A DNA stretch of 40,501 nt from contig JAFLSN010000021.1 of NCBI GenBank assembly GCA_022510905.1, forward strand, positions 1 to 40,501, written 5' to 3'. Positions 23,038 to 30,783 of this stretch are shown here, one piece after another; the first letter of the stretch is position 1, and the number at the start of each line of letters is the position of its first letter. This DNA is from Treponema sp. GTDB lineage: Bacteria; Spirochaetota; Spirochaetia; Treponematales; Treponemataceae. The translations under genes and the position numbers were made by a program. The notes beneath the pieces are model-generated. The model saw only the letters and a program-made list of their open reading frames with translations, ran no database searches and had not been told where the DNA came from.

Positions 23038-23271
23038 TCAGTCAAGAATCTCAAGACTGTAGCGCTTTCCGTCTTTGCCCGCAGAAGCGCTCAAAACCGT
23101 GCGCAATGCTTTTGCAATCCGGCCGTACTTGCCAATAACCTTTCCGATATCGCCAGAGGCAACGGTAAGGCGCAAAACCGGCCCCCTCTCACCTTCGGCT
23201 TCGGTCACAGAGACTGCGTTGGGCTCATCGACCAATGATTTTGCAATGAATTCAATCAGGTCTTTTTCCAT
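23038..23271 (-). CDS. khpA: KH-domain RNA-binding protein KhpA (YlqC)
   Basis: 77 residues, a single KH domain with the GxxG loop in SGDIGKVIGKYGRIAKALRT (about residues 40-59). The N-terminus MEKDLIEFIAKSLVDEPNAV is typical of KhpA/YlqC. In Firmicutes KhpA pairs with KhpB and binds many RNAs, affecting cell division and elongation; the role in spirochetes is not known to me. Encoded between rpsP and rimM, as in many phyla, which supports a link to ribosome maturation. Confidence 0.92.
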   Translation of the reverse strand: MEKDLIEFIAKSLVDEPNAVSVTEAEGERGPVLRLTVASGDIGKVIGKYGRIAKALRTVLSASAGKDGKRYSLEILD

Positions 23272-23288
23272 GCCTGAGCCTCCGTGTG

Positions 23289-23555
23289 TTATTTTACAAT
23301 AGCAGTGCCGTCTACCGCCAAACCGTTTTTGTTCAAAATACGTTTGACAGTGGGAGTGGGCTGTGCGCCAACACTGAGCCAGTATTTAACGCGGTCTTCG
23401 TTGAACGCAGACTGCTTTTCCGCAGGTGACACCGGCTGATATACCCCCAGCTCTTCGATGGTTTTGCCGTCGCGGGGTTTGCGTGCATCCTGCACCACAA
23501 TGCGGTAGAACGGGCGCTTTTTTGCACCAAACCGCTTTAGTCTGATTTTTACCAC
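23289..23555 (-). CDS. rpsP: 30S ribosomal protein bS16, probable GTG start
   Basis: 88 residues from the GTG at 23555. An ATG at 23570 is in frame, but it forms part of ATGGAGGAC, whose GGAGG sits 8 bases before the GTG and is the natural Shine-Dalgarno sequence. The GTG gives the canonical N-terminus [20 protein letters not shown], whereas the ATG would add five unusual residues. Further family segments are [20 protein letters not shown] and [17 protein letters not shown]. bS16 binds 16S rRNA in the body of the 30S subunit and is needed for assembly. First gene of the operon rpsP-khpA-rimM-trmD-rplS. Confidence 0.92.
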   Translation of the reverse strand: MVKIRLKRFGAKKRPFYRIVVQDARKPRDGKTIEELGVYQPVSPAEKQSAFNEDRVKYWLSVGAQPTPTVKRILNKNGLAVDGTAIVK

Positions 23556-23611
23556 TTGTATGTCCTCCATAGGTCTTTCCGAACGGGGTTAAGACCTGAG
23601 CTAAAATATTG

Positions 23612-23663
23612 CACACTGAACAGTGTGGGTGTATATATTATTACAAAGCAACAGCTTGGTCAA
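23612..23663 (-). promoter_or_regulatory. rpsP operon promoter with a palindrome at the transcript start
   Basis: On the minus strand TTGACC (23663-23658), 17 bases, TAATAT (23640-23635). Transcription should start near 23628, exactly where CACACTGTTCAGTGTG (23627-23612) begins, a stem with 7-bp arms. It could be a 5' mRNA hairpin or an operator. 23664-23913 contains no other gene. Confidence 0.65.
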
Positions 23664-23913
23664 TGTGTTGTCAAGCAAGCTTTAAAGTTTATCCATAAAA
23701 ATGAAAGCCACCGATGCAAGTATTTTCATTAAAGAATGATTTTTCTTGATGGCGAATGTCTTTTGGAAATCCATTTTGAACCTTACCCGCCAGACATGTT
23801 TTACAAAAAGAATACATGCGGCATACAGTACAAGACGGCGGCCACACACGAGCACGGCACACCCCCATTCAGCGTAAACCATACAGAGCCGTTTCGCCAA
23901 GCCTTGAGTGCAG

Positions 23914-23942
23914 TTGCTGTTTTTTGAATTACGATGTATGCT
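23914..23942 (+). promoter_or_regulatory. promoter of the YlqG/FliK-like gene, leaderless layout
   Basis: TTGCTG (23914-23919), 17 bases, TATGCT (23937-23942), then 7 bases (AAAAGAC) to the ATG at 23950. There is no Shine-Dalgarno sequence. The in-frame ATG at 23938 lies inside the -10 box, so 23950 is the better start. Confidence 0.55.
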
Positions 23943-23949
23943 AAAAGAC

Positions 23950-25038
23950 ATGGCGCTTTTTTCGGCATTGACCATACAGACAAAAATTGCACAAGAAAGC
24001 TCGTCACCGCAGACAGTTTTGCAGGACGGCACCACTACACGGGTGCAGGTGATTTCCCAGGGTCAGAACGGGCGTTACATAGTGTCTGTGGCCGGCCGAA
24101 ACATAGAAGCGGCCGTACAAAATCCGATGACAGTGGGGCAGCAGTTTACAGCACGAATCAGCCACAGCGCAGATGGAACGGTACTGCTGGTGCCGCTCAT
24201 ATTGGAAGACGATGCTTTTTATGGCGGGCCGCTTGTACTTGGCGATGGAAACCCTGGCGCACTTCTTGCGGCAAAGCTCTCGCAGGCCGGCATGATTCCC
24301 GACGGCATCACCTTGCAGTTGGTCCAGTTTCTGGAACAAGGGGGATTCGCGATTGACCGCCCGCTTATCGCCAAGGCACGGCAGATTGCGCTCAGATTCC
24401 CTGGAAAAGAAAAAGAAGCAGCAGAGGCGGCGCTCGTGCTGCTCGAAGCAGGAATAGAGCCAACAGAACACGCCGTGACCGAGCTTCTTTTGATTTCATG
24501 CGGAAGTGAACATCAGAAGCATTCATACGGGAACCAGCGCGAGCCGCAGGATTCAGATTCTTCAGCACAAAAAAAAAGCCGGACAGACACCATTCTCTCT
24601 TTATTTTACAGCGAGCCACCACCAGAGCATGAAGGGCTGCTGACGCTGGTAAACCAGCTTTCAAAAGGAAGCCGCCACTGGATTTTCATGCCGTATGAAT
24701 GGAACGCCGCAGGCTTTTCTGCCACAGGAATGCTCAGGCTTCTGCTTGACACGGAACTGGCATCCGTGCAAAAGGGACTGCTTTCATGCAAAACAGATTC
24801 CACCGCATATTTTTTTGAGTTTATCCCAAACGCGCCGCACGGCAATGAGCTTTTGTTCTTTACAAAGCCAGCCCTTCCACCCAAGCTGGTGCCGCTTCAT
24901 GAGCGGCTGCTTTCACAATCGCTTCTAAAAGGAAGTGAACGGCTCTCGCACATGCGTGTTAGATACGCACCACAGGCGGCCACCACAGGCCTGTGCACCA
25001 CAGGAGAACTTCCGCTGCATGCAGGAGGTTTTGCATGA
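23950..25038 (+). CDS. hypothetical protein, YlqG/FliK-like by context
   Basis: 362 residues, soluble, no signal peptide. Residues about 30-70 (TTTRVQVISQGQNGRYIVSV, AGRNIEAAVQNPMTVGQQFT) look like the small beta-barrel seen near the N-terminus of FliK-like and YlqG-like proteins. A helical middle follows, then a C-terminal part WIFMPYEWNAAGFSATGMLR ... KTDSTAYFFEFIPN that resembles the FliK C-terminal core only weakly. It overlaps by 4 bases (ATGA) with an FlhB-like gene. From memory, B. subtilis keeps ylqG-ylqH (YlqH is FlhB-like) close to the same rpsP-rplS cluster. A role in type III export is an inference from these two facts. Confidence 0.55.
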   Translation: MALFSALTIQTKIAQESSSPQTVLQDGTTTRVQVISQGQNGRYIVSVAGRNIEAAVQNPMTVGQQFTARISHSADGTVLLVPLILEDDAFYGGPLVLGDGNPGALLAAKLSQAGMIPDGITLQLVQFLEQGGFAIDRPLIAKARQIALRFPGKEKEAAEAALVLLEAGIEPTEHAVTELLLISCGSEHQKHSYGNQREPQDSDSSAQKKSRTDTILSLFYSEPPPEHEGLLTLVNQLSKGSRHWIFMPYEWNAAGFSATGMLRLLLDTELASVQKGLLSCKTDSTAYFFEFIPNAPHGNELLFFTKPALPPKLVPLHERLLSQSLLKGSERLSHMRVRYAPQAATTGLCTTGELPLHAGGFA

Positions 25039-25322
25039 CCGAAACGGCAAAAAAAGTCGCCGTTGCGCTGATGTACCCGGCAGGAGCTGACGCCCCATTC
25101 ATAACCGCAAAAGAAACAGGCAAACTCGCAGAGCGCATGATAGCCATTGCCCGCGAAAACGACATTCCCATCGTGGAAGACGACGTGCTTGAAAACACGC
25201 TTTCCCTGTACGCCATCGGTTCGTACATACCGGAGCAAACATGGCTTGCAGTAGCTCGCATTTTCGCGTATATTCAAGATGTGGAGAATCGCCATGACAC
25301 AGATAGACTGCAAAGATATTGA
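25035..25322 (+). CDS. FlhB-like C-terminal domain protein (YlqH type)
   Basis: 95 residues, equivalent to the cytoplasmic C-terminal domain of FlhB/YscU without the membrane part. AKKVAVALMYPAGADAPFIT (5-24), TGKLAERMIAIARENDIPIV, EDDVLENTLSLYAIGSYIPE and AVARIFAYIQDV follow the FlhB_C pattern closely. The autocleavage motif NPTH is absent, as in other stand-alone FlhB-like proteins. In B. subtilis the YlqH homologue can partly replace the FlhB C-terminus (from memory). The start ATG overlaps the upstream stop. Spirochetes have periplasmic flagella, so an influence on flagellar export is plausible but unproven. Confidence 0.8.
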   Translation: MTETAKKVAVALMYPAGADAPFITAKETGKLAERMIAIARENDIPIVEDDVLENTLSLYAIGSYIPEQTWLAVARIFAYIQDVENRHDTDRLQRY

Positions 25323-25647
25323 ACTCGGCGTCTGCTACAGCGCCCCTGTTTTTTTCGACGACGGCATAAACATGTTTCTCGCCGAAAACCGCCCCGCAAA
25401 ACCGTACCATATCGCAGCCCTCAGCCGCTGGTCGGTTCCATTCCTCCTTTCTGACGGCCATCCTCTTACAGAACAGGAAATCGCCAAGCTGAACATCAAG
25501 GCAAACGCACATGCCGCAATAAAGAAGTCCGCCTCGGATTCCCTGCTAAACAAAAAAAACATCAACGCGGAAAAAGGCGCCAAGCAGTCCAATGTAAAAG
25601 AACTTGAGGAAGTGCCCCTCGAAGACTTTGATTTTATGGAGGACTAG
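25294..25647 (+). CDS. small hypothetical, resembling the N-terminal domain of HD-GYP proteins
   Basis: 117 residues from the ATG at 25294, which lies inside the FlhB-like gene (29-base overlap) and has GGAG 6-7 bases upstream. MTQIDCKDIELGVCYSAPVF then FFDDGINMFLAENRPAKPYH and LSRWSVPFLLSDGHPL resemble the short domain in front of treponemal HD-GYP phosphodiesterases (pattern: set-up strand, ageing handle, then W-x-x-x-x-L-x-S-D/E-G). No HD-GYP domain follows; the rest is a charged tail (SASDSLLNKKNINAEKGAKQ). It could be a free-standing regulatory domain. Low certainty about family. Confidence 0.6.
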   Translation: MTQIDCKDIELGVCYSAPVFFDDGINMFLAENRPAKPYHIAALSRWSVPFLLSDGHPLTEQEIAKLNIKANAHAAIKKSASDSLLNKKNINAEKGAKQSNVKELEEVPLEDFDFMED

Positions 25648-25648
25648 A

Positions 25649-26026
25649 ATAAAAGCCGCAGCAGCAAACACAAGCACAGTGCGCAGAGGACGCGAAGGCG
25701 AAGACAGAGCCGTTCGGTTTCTTGAGCAAAACGGCTACATCGTGCTGGAACGGAATTTCCGCGTTCGTGACGGTGAAATTGACATCATCGCGCAATTTGC
25801 CGACACGCTCGTGTTTGTTGAAGTAAAAACGCTCCCGCACGGCACCGTGGAAACACTGGCCCACGAACTGAACTCCACAAAACAGCAAAAGATACTCAAA
25901 ACAGCTAAATGTTATCTCCAAAATCATCGACAATATAGTAGCAGCCTCATCAGGTTTGATGTGATCGCTGTTGATGTTCCGGGGCTGGAGCCGGTGCACC
26001 ACATTGTAAACGCATTTTCGGAGTAA
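25649..26026 (+). CDS. yraN: UPF0102 family protein YraN, start codon unclear
   Basis: About 117-125 residues with the restriction-endonuclease-like core: GREGEDRAVRFLEQNGYIVL, NFRVRDGEIDIIAQ (GEIDII motif) and TLVFVEVKT (the E-x-K part). The catalytic pattern E...D...ExK is complete. YraN proteins are nuclease-like and often lie near rnhB, rplS or dprA; the substrate is unknown. No ATG is in a good position. GGAGG at 25638-25642 points to an ATA at 25649, six bases downstream; a GTG at 25676 would give the more usual short N-terminus but has no ribosome binding site. The coordinates use the ATA only as the site-supported choice. Confidence 0.85.
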   Translation: MKAAAANTSTVRRGREGEDRAVRFLEQNGYIVLERNFRVRDGEIDIIAQFADTLVFVEVKTLPHGTVETLAHELNSTKQQKILKTAKCYLQNHRQYSSSLIRFDVIAVDVPGLEPVHHIVNAFSE

Positions 26027-26029
26027 GAC

Positions 26030-26215
26030 ATGCCAGTTACAAACCAAACCGTTTCTCATGCTTCGGTGGCTCCCCGCATCAAAGACTTGCAGAAAAAAAT
26101 TCACGACGAGTCATACATAAACAGCGCCATAGACAAGATTGCGTCCATCATAAGCCGCCAGATTGTAGATTCTCGTTCCAGCTCCGGCAATTCCGCAGAT
26201 TTTTTGCCGGATTGA
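26030..26215 (+). CDS. small hypothetical protein, 61 residues
   Basis: ATG at 26030 with GGAG in the preceding yraN stop region, 7 bases upstream. Sequence VSHASVAPRIKDLQKKIHDE then YINSAIDKIASIISRQIVDS: helical and soluble. Its position, 3 bases after yraN, suggests co-transcription. Not recognised as a named family. Confidence 0.65.
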   Translation: MPVTNQTVSHASVAPRIKDLQKKIHDESYINSAIDKIASIISRQIVDSRSSSGNSADFLPD

Positions 26216-26357
26216 CACCGCCTCCGCGCAAGGCACATTGAATATACGGAGAGTCAACGCAGAAAAAACGAAACGGCAGCGCCAGCATGGTCAATCCAGA
26301 ACAGACGCGGTTATGCCGTTCCGTGTGGATAGCAAAAAAACAAAAGAAGGTGTTTGT

Positions 26358-27773
26358 ATGAAATATACGGATACACGAGACAAAACAGTTGCAGTTGATT
26401 TCAAAACGGCGGTTATGAACGGCATGAATGCGGCCACTGGCGGCCTGTATCTCCCCACGGAATTTCCAACGCTTGACGCGGCATTTCTGCACAAAAACCC
26501 GGAACCTTCTTTCCGCGAAGTAGCCTTTACCATGGCAAAACCCTTCGTGGCCGGCGAAATTCCCGACACAGACCTTGAGGCTATAATTCAAGACGCCTAT
26601 CCATTTGCTCCAAAAATCGTACCGATTGACCCGGTGACATACGTGCTGGAGCTGTTCCACGGCCCCACCTGCGCGTTCAAGGATTTTGGCGCCCGCTTTA
26701 TGGCCCGCGTGATGTCGTACTTCAACCGGGGACAAGACAGCAACCTGCACATTCTGGTTGCCACTTCAGGCGACACCGGCAGCGCGGTGGGCAGCGCATT
26801 CCACAACGTGCCGGGCATAGACGTGACGATTCTGTATCCAGACGGAAAAATCTCACCCCTGCAGGAAAAGCAGCTTTCCACGTTTGATGGCAATGTTCGC
26901 GCGCTCAAAGTGAACGGCACATTTGACGACTGCCAGCGCCTTGTAAAAACGGCATTCACGGACACCGAGCTAAGGGCGCGTTTCCGCCTGTCTTCTGCCA
27001 ATTCAATCAACATCTCACGCCTGCTTCCGCAGAGCTTCTACTACCTTTACGCGGCACTTTCGGTGCAGCAGAGAAGTCCGCATGTTTCAAAACTTGAAAA
27101 TCCAGCCATTATCGCGGTAGTACCGAGCGGCAATTTCGGAAACCTGACGAGCGGTTTGATTGCAGCAAAAATGGGGGCGCCAATCACAGGCTTTGTCGCA
27201 GCCACAAACGCAAACCACACGGTGCCAGACTGGATTGCCACAGGCACATACACGCCGCACGAGTCCGTGGCCACGCTGAGCAACGCCATGGATGTGGGAG
27301 CCCCCAGCAACCACGAACGCATAACGGCCATGTACACGCTGGATCAGGTGCGGGCCCTGTTCGCCAGTTACTGGACAGACAACGCAGGAACGCTCAAAGC
27401 CATACGCGACTGCAACGAAAAAACCGGCTACATTATCGACCCGCACGGAGCCGTTGCATGGAAAGCATGGGATGAACTGCGGCACGGAGGAATAGAACGC
27501 CTCATGGCGGGAGCCGTCTCCGCAAAACCAGAAGAACCAGGACTAACCGCGAACATTCCAGCATGGGCCGAATCGGTTTCAGAAAAAAAAGCGATAGCAC
27601 TGGTGCTCGAAACAGCGCACCCCGCCAAGTTCGGAGCCACAGTGATGAACGCAATCGGGAGAGAGCCGAGCATGCCTAACCGCCTGGAACAAGTGCTGCA
27701 CCTTGAAGACCACGCGGTGCCAATGCAAAAAGACTACGGAAGCTTCAAGGAATGGCTTGTGGCAAACTTGTAA
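26358..27773 (+). CDS. thrC: threonine synthase
   Basis: 471 residues, PLP enzyme of fold type II that converts O-phosphohomoserine to threonine. The PLP lysine is in FHGPTCAFKDFGARFM (about residues 98-113), ATSGDTGSAVGSAF is the substrate loop and VVPSGNFGNLTSGLIAA is the phosphate-binding region. N-terminal MNAATGGLYLPTEFP is the family start. Length and motifs match the long (E. coli/yeast-like) class. Start at 26358 with AGAAGGTG 5 bases upstream; the frame runs further upstream only by chance. It keeps threonine synthesis and, with leuB, shows a prototrophic tendency. Confidence 0.95.
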   Translation: MKYTDTRDKTVAVDFKTAVMNGMNAATGGLYLPTEFPTLDAAFLHKNPEPSFREVAFTMAKPFVAGEIPDTDLEAIIQDAYPFAPKIVPIDPVTYVLELFHGPTCAFKDFGARFMARVMSYFNRGQDSNLHILVATSGDTGSAVGSAFHNVPGIDVTILYPDGKISPLQEKQLSTFDGNVRALKVNGTFDDCQRLVKTAFTDTELRARFRLSSANSINISRLLPQSFYYLYAALSVQQRSPHVSKLENPAIIAVVPSGNFGNLTSGLIAAKMGAPITGFVAATNANHTVPDWIATGTYTPHESVATLSNAMDVGAPSNHERITAMYTLDQVRALFASYWTDNAGTLKAIRDCNEKTGYIIDPHGAVAWKAWDELRHGGIERLMAGAVSAKPEEPGLTANIPAWAESVSEKKAIALVLETAHPAKFGATVMNAIGREPSMPNRLEQVLHLEDHAVPMQKDYGSFKEWLVANL

Positions 27774-27791
27774 AACCATTCCGATTCACAT

Positions 27792-27840
27792 AAAAAAGCC
27801 GCACCCGCAAGGAACAGAACCAAACGGGAGCGGCTTTTTT
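27792..27840. terminator. terminator after thrC
   Basis: AGCCGC-A-CCCG (27797-27807) pairs with CGGG-A-GCGGCT (27825-27835), with an A run before it and TTTTTTT after it, so it can work in both directions. A small hairpin TTGAAG/CTTCAA follows at 27849-27865. Confidence 0.85.
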
Positions 27841-27981
27841 TATTCACTTTGAAGTGGCGCTTCAACACGATGCAGAAAAGCAGGCATGTCCATTCATTAT
27901 GATTTTGCAGAATCTGCAAACCAAACGCACCCCAACACAGGCACCCGTGGATTGCTTTCTGGAACTTTGGAGCCGGACGCC

Positions 27982-28005
27982 AAAAACAGCGGCAGCCCCT
28001 GCCGC
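27982..28005 (-). terminator. terminator of the SPOR-domain gene
   Basis: On the minus strand GCGGCAG-GGG-CTGCCGC (28005-27989) is followed by TGTTTTT. It starts 3 bases after the stop codon. 27866-27981 holds nothing recognised. Confidence 0.75.
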
Positions 28006-28007
28006 AG

Positions 28008-29039
28008 TCACTCGACCACAGGGTAACATTCAAAACCGGCATCGCGCAGCTTGAGCCCCATGGTGCCTTCAGCATTTTCATTTACAACAACAATATAATA
28101 CGTGGTACCAGACGCACGGGTTTCAGTGTGGTACCAGGCGGAAAATCCTTTTTCCTTTAGGCGGGCGATGAGCGCATCTGCGTTGGTTTTGCTTTTGAAC
28201 AGACCAAGCTGCTGCCGCGTGATTTTTCCTGTGGAAGTGGACTCCTGTTTTTTGGGAGCGCTTTGACCAGATGCAGGAGCCGAAGCGCCAGAACTTCCGC
28301 CCGAATTTCCCATGCCGATACTGGTATCGACTTCACCATGGATTCTCCGCGGCACAAAATACCAAAACGGCACACTCATAATCTGGGCCGCCCCCTTTGT
28401 GATGGCAGTCTCCGCACTGGCAGGATATTCACGCTGAAGCTGCGTGGAATACACGGCGCTGTCCGTGAGGTACCAAAGCGTAAGCAGCACGGCCGGCTTC
28501 ACCCTGTTCATCAGCGGCAATTCCAGATAAGACTTGAGCTGGGAAATAGCCCCCTCGGTTTCCTGCGTGGAACCAGCCTTGCACAGCACGCTCCACTGGG
28601 TATACAGATTGACACACGCACGTATGTTCGCATCGTTGGAAGAGCTCACCGAAGACCGAAGATAAGAATCCGCCGCTTCCGTGTTGCCCGCACACAAACT
28701 GGTTCTTACGGCATCAAGCACAATCTGCTCAGACGAAACCTTGGGCACGTTCCAGGCATCGGAGGCAGAGATTCCGGCGGCGGCGGAAAAACTGCGGCTC
28801 GCCTCGTCATACAGCCCCATCTGCTCCTGAATCTGCCCCAAATGGTAAAGCACATAGCGGCGGTCGGCAGGGCTGGCCGCACTCTCCGCATTCTCCTTTA
28901 GATACCGCATTGTCTCCTGCACAGAATCCTTCTGCGCGGCGGCATCAACAATGGCGCGGGCCGACCTTTTTGTCTGCGCCTCGGCACACACCACGCACAC
29001 AAACGCGAACATGGCTGCAAGCAGGGAAACACGGCTCAT
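28008..29039 (-). CDS. secreted SPOR-domain protein with TPR-like repeats
   Basis: 343 residues. A signal peptide covers residues 1-21 (MSRVSLLAAMFAFVCVVCAE then AQ). Helical TPR-like repeats follow (YVLYHLGQIQEQMGLYDEAS, about 62-81), then a disordered linker (SGASAPASGQSAPKKQEST), then a C-terminal SPOR domain (about 270-343: RQQLGLFKSKTNADALIARL ... TTYYIVVVNE). SPOR domains bind denuded peptidoglycan at division sites. It probably acts in the periplasm on cell-wall growth or division. The LapA-like gene ends 10 bases upstream, so they form an operon. Confidence 0.8.
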   Translation of the reverse strand: MSRVSLLAAMFAFVCVVCAEAQTKRSARAIVDAAAQKDSVQETMRYLKENAESAASPADRRYVLYHLGQIQEQMGLYDEASRSFSAAAGISASDAWNVPKVSSEQIVLDAVRTSLCAGNTEAADSYLRSSVSSSNDANIRACVNLYTQWSVLCKAGSTQETEGAISQLKSYLELPLMNRVKPAVLLTLWYLTDSAVYSTQLQREYPASAETAITKGAAQIMSVPFWYFVPRRIHGEVDTSIGMGNSGGSSGASAPASGQSAPKKQESTSTGKITRQQLGLFKSKTNADALIARLKEKGFSAWYHTETRASGTTYYIVVVNENAEGTMGLKLRDAGFECYPVVE

Positions 29040-29049
29040 GGAACCCCCG

Positions 29050-29385
29050 TCAGCGCTTGCCTTGCGGAGAACCGTCGATTCGCCCGACTTCCGTAACGAG
29101 AGTGGTTCCTGTTGTTGAATCTATTTCAGCGGAAGACTGCGCCTGCTTTTTCTGGTGCCTGGCGCGCGGCGGCTTTGGCGCCTTTTCAGCCTTTGACCGG
29201 CGCGCAATCGTAAACGGCAACGTCACAATCACCCCGGCAACAAACGAACCCAAGATTGTCGCAAACACCGGCACATGTTCAAACGTGTGAAAAAACCAGA
29301 TATTGCACCTGTTGTCAAGGTTGAACCCCGTGAACGTGGCGACAAGCACCATGAGCACAATCATTCCAATCAATTTGAGCGGCAT
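29050..29385 (-). CDS. LapA-domain (DUF1049-like) inner-membrane protein
   Basis: 111 residues with two membrane segments: LKLIGMIVLMVLVATFTGFN (3-22) and VPVFATILGSFVAGVIVTLP (about 38-57). Between them lies NLDNRCNIWFFHTFEHVPV, the short loop typical of LapA/YciS-like proteins. A long basic C-terminal tail (ARRSKAEKAPKPPRARHQKK) is cytosolic. In E. coli LapA takes part in LPS assembly; here it sits with a cell-wall SPOR protein, so it is probably an envelope protein. Start at 29385 with GAGGAAC before it; the frame to 29403 is an unneeded extension. Confidence 0.7.
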   Translation of the reverse strand: MPLKLIGMIVLMVLVATFTGFNLDNRCNIWFFHTFEHVPVFATILGSFVAGVIVTLPFTIARRSKAEKAPKPPRARHQKKQAQSSAEIDSTTGTTLVTEVGRIDGSPQGKR

Positions 29386-29403
29386 AAGTTCCTCGTTCTG
29401 CAA

Positions 29404-29960
29404 ACGGTTTTGTGCATATTCGGAAAGCAGCTGGCATTACCAAAATCGCACATCCACAAACATGATAGCGCAAAAAAACAAATCTGCATAGTAGGCTCCA
29501 AACGGAATGCACAAAGCAAAAGCCCCGCGAGGCAGAAACCTCCACCGCATAAACATGCCAAAACCAATGCACCCGCCATCTGGCACAGCAAAAATCCATC
29601 CACACACAGCAGCTGGTTCATGCCAAATACAAAGCCATTCTGCACATGCGGAATCCGGCCATCCGCGCGGAACATGCGCCACTGTGCCTCCCCAGGGAAG
29701 GTTTCCACACTGACAAGACGGCCACGCATATGCTGCGGGCTGTCCTGCGCAAAGCGGAAGCGGTTCTGCACAGACACCGGCAGATGCCGCGCTTGCTTTT
29801 TCTGCGGAACAGGAGCTTGGCGGCAAAAAAAAAGATGATTGAAGCCTTGAGGGAGATGTGCCGTTCCTGCAAGGAGCGGCAGAAAGCGGCGCAAGGCCTT
29901 TGTGCGCTGACAATGCACATGCGGAATAAGGCCTTTGTGCGGAAGAAAGCGGAAAAGCAC
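29404..29960 (-). other. stretch without a convincing gene, possibly a decayed transporter
   Basis: Minus-strand frames are open for 100-190 codons but the composition is odd (Cys-rich) and no start has a ribosome binding site. One frame contains QDSPQHMRGRLVSVETF near 29770-29720, similar to the RGR motif of MFS exporters, followed by hydrophobic sequence. This may be a frameshifted remnant of an MFS transporter. No plus-strand frame is convincing. Confidence 0.25.
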
Positions 29961-29968
29961 GTGCAGAC

Positions 29969-29997
29969 AAAAAAAACGCCGGCTTTTTGGGCCGGCG
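29969..29997 (-). terminator. terminator of the lipoprotein gene
   Basis: On the minus strand CGCCGGC (29997-29991), loop CCAAAAA, GCCGGCG (29983-29977), then eight T. It starts 30 bases after the stop codon at 30027. Confidence 0.85.
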
Positions 29998-30026
29998 CTT
30001 GTTCTTAAAACAGGTTATAGCGTGGT

Positions 30027-30428
30027 TTATTTGCCTGAGAGCCTGTAAGTTACCTTATCAATTGGGTCATAAATTGCATTGCCGCCCTCTCTAACCACCA
30101 AATCCTCGCCTTCGCTGTTTACACGCTCGGGCTGCAATTCATGTTTGGTGAACGTTATATGGATTGTTTCGTCCGTTGATGGATCTCCCTTATACTTTCC
30201 TTCTGCTACTATTTTTTTTAGTGCGCTGGAATACACCTCAAAACGCCCGTTACTATAGCATTTAAGTGTCAGGGTTGTATCTAGCTTATATCCTGCTGAC
30301 GTTGTTAGCACTGCTTCATATTGTGCCACAACACCAGGGCCATCATCATCGTCATTGCTGCAAGCGGCAAAACCAAACAGTACGGCAACCACCGCCATCA
30401 AAAACAGATACTTCTTGATGTTTTTCAT
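30027..30428 (-). CDS. small lipoprotein, 133 residues
   Basis: The start ATG at 30428 has GGAGG 6 bases upstream (GGAGG-ATGTAT-ATG), which rules out the ATG at 30434. The signal peptide MKNIKKYLFLMAVVAVLFGF ends in AAC, a lipobox acceptable in spirochetes; after lipid attachment the mature protein begins CSNDDDDGPG. The rest is beta-rich (VVAQYEAVLTTSAGYKLDTT, GRFEVYSSALKKIVAEGKY) and resembles small Bacteroidetes/treponeme lipoproteins with a lipocalin-like fold, but I cannot name it. Upstream sequence lacks a clear promoter; repeat copy D lies about 130 bases upstream. Confidence 0.75.
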   Translation of the reverse strand: MKNIKKYLFLMAVVAVLFGFAACSNDDDDGPGVVAQYEAVLTTSAGYKLDTTLTLKCYSNGRFEVYSSALKKIVAEGKYKGDPSTDETIHITFTKHELQPERVNSEGEDLVVREGGNAIYDPIDKVTYRLSGK

Positions 30429-30558
30429 ATACATCCTCCGAAAAATAGTGATTTGCTCCGTGCTCATGCGAAGCCATGTTACCATACAAAAAAAAAAGTG
30501 GTTTGTCAACAGGGAGCGCGGATTTTTTTTGTGCGCTATCCGTGCCGGACGGCGACAG

Positions 30559-30615
30559 TCTTTTGGTTCGTGCGGAAAGGGGAACATACCGCGCTTCTGC
30601 AAAGCCAGCCCGTGG
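30559..30615 (-). repeat. dispersed intergenic repeat, copy D (core only, inverted)
   Basis: The minus strand reads GGGCTGGCTTTGCAGAAG, then CGCGGTATGTTCCCCTTTCC and GCACGAACC, matching the core of copies A-C. The left arm is not conserved here. It lies upstream of the lipoprotein gene; 30616-30783 has no gene. Confidence 0.65.
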
Positions 30616-30783
30616 CAATTAAAGAACGTTTCCAAAGAAAGGGGGGTGACGTGAACTTTAAGAACGGGCTTGTGTCCGCGACTCTGGTTTCCCGCGCGGT
30701 TCCGGCTGTGCTTGCCCATTAAAAAGGCGGCCAGTGGTGGAATTCATATTGCGGAAACATAGAGGACGGCAATTTTCTGACTT

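Noticed and set aside
29437..29970. 177-residue minus-strand membrane protein
   Set aside because: No ribosome binding site, begins inside a terminator's T tract, Cys- and Ala-rich first half. Only a possible transporter remnant is noted.
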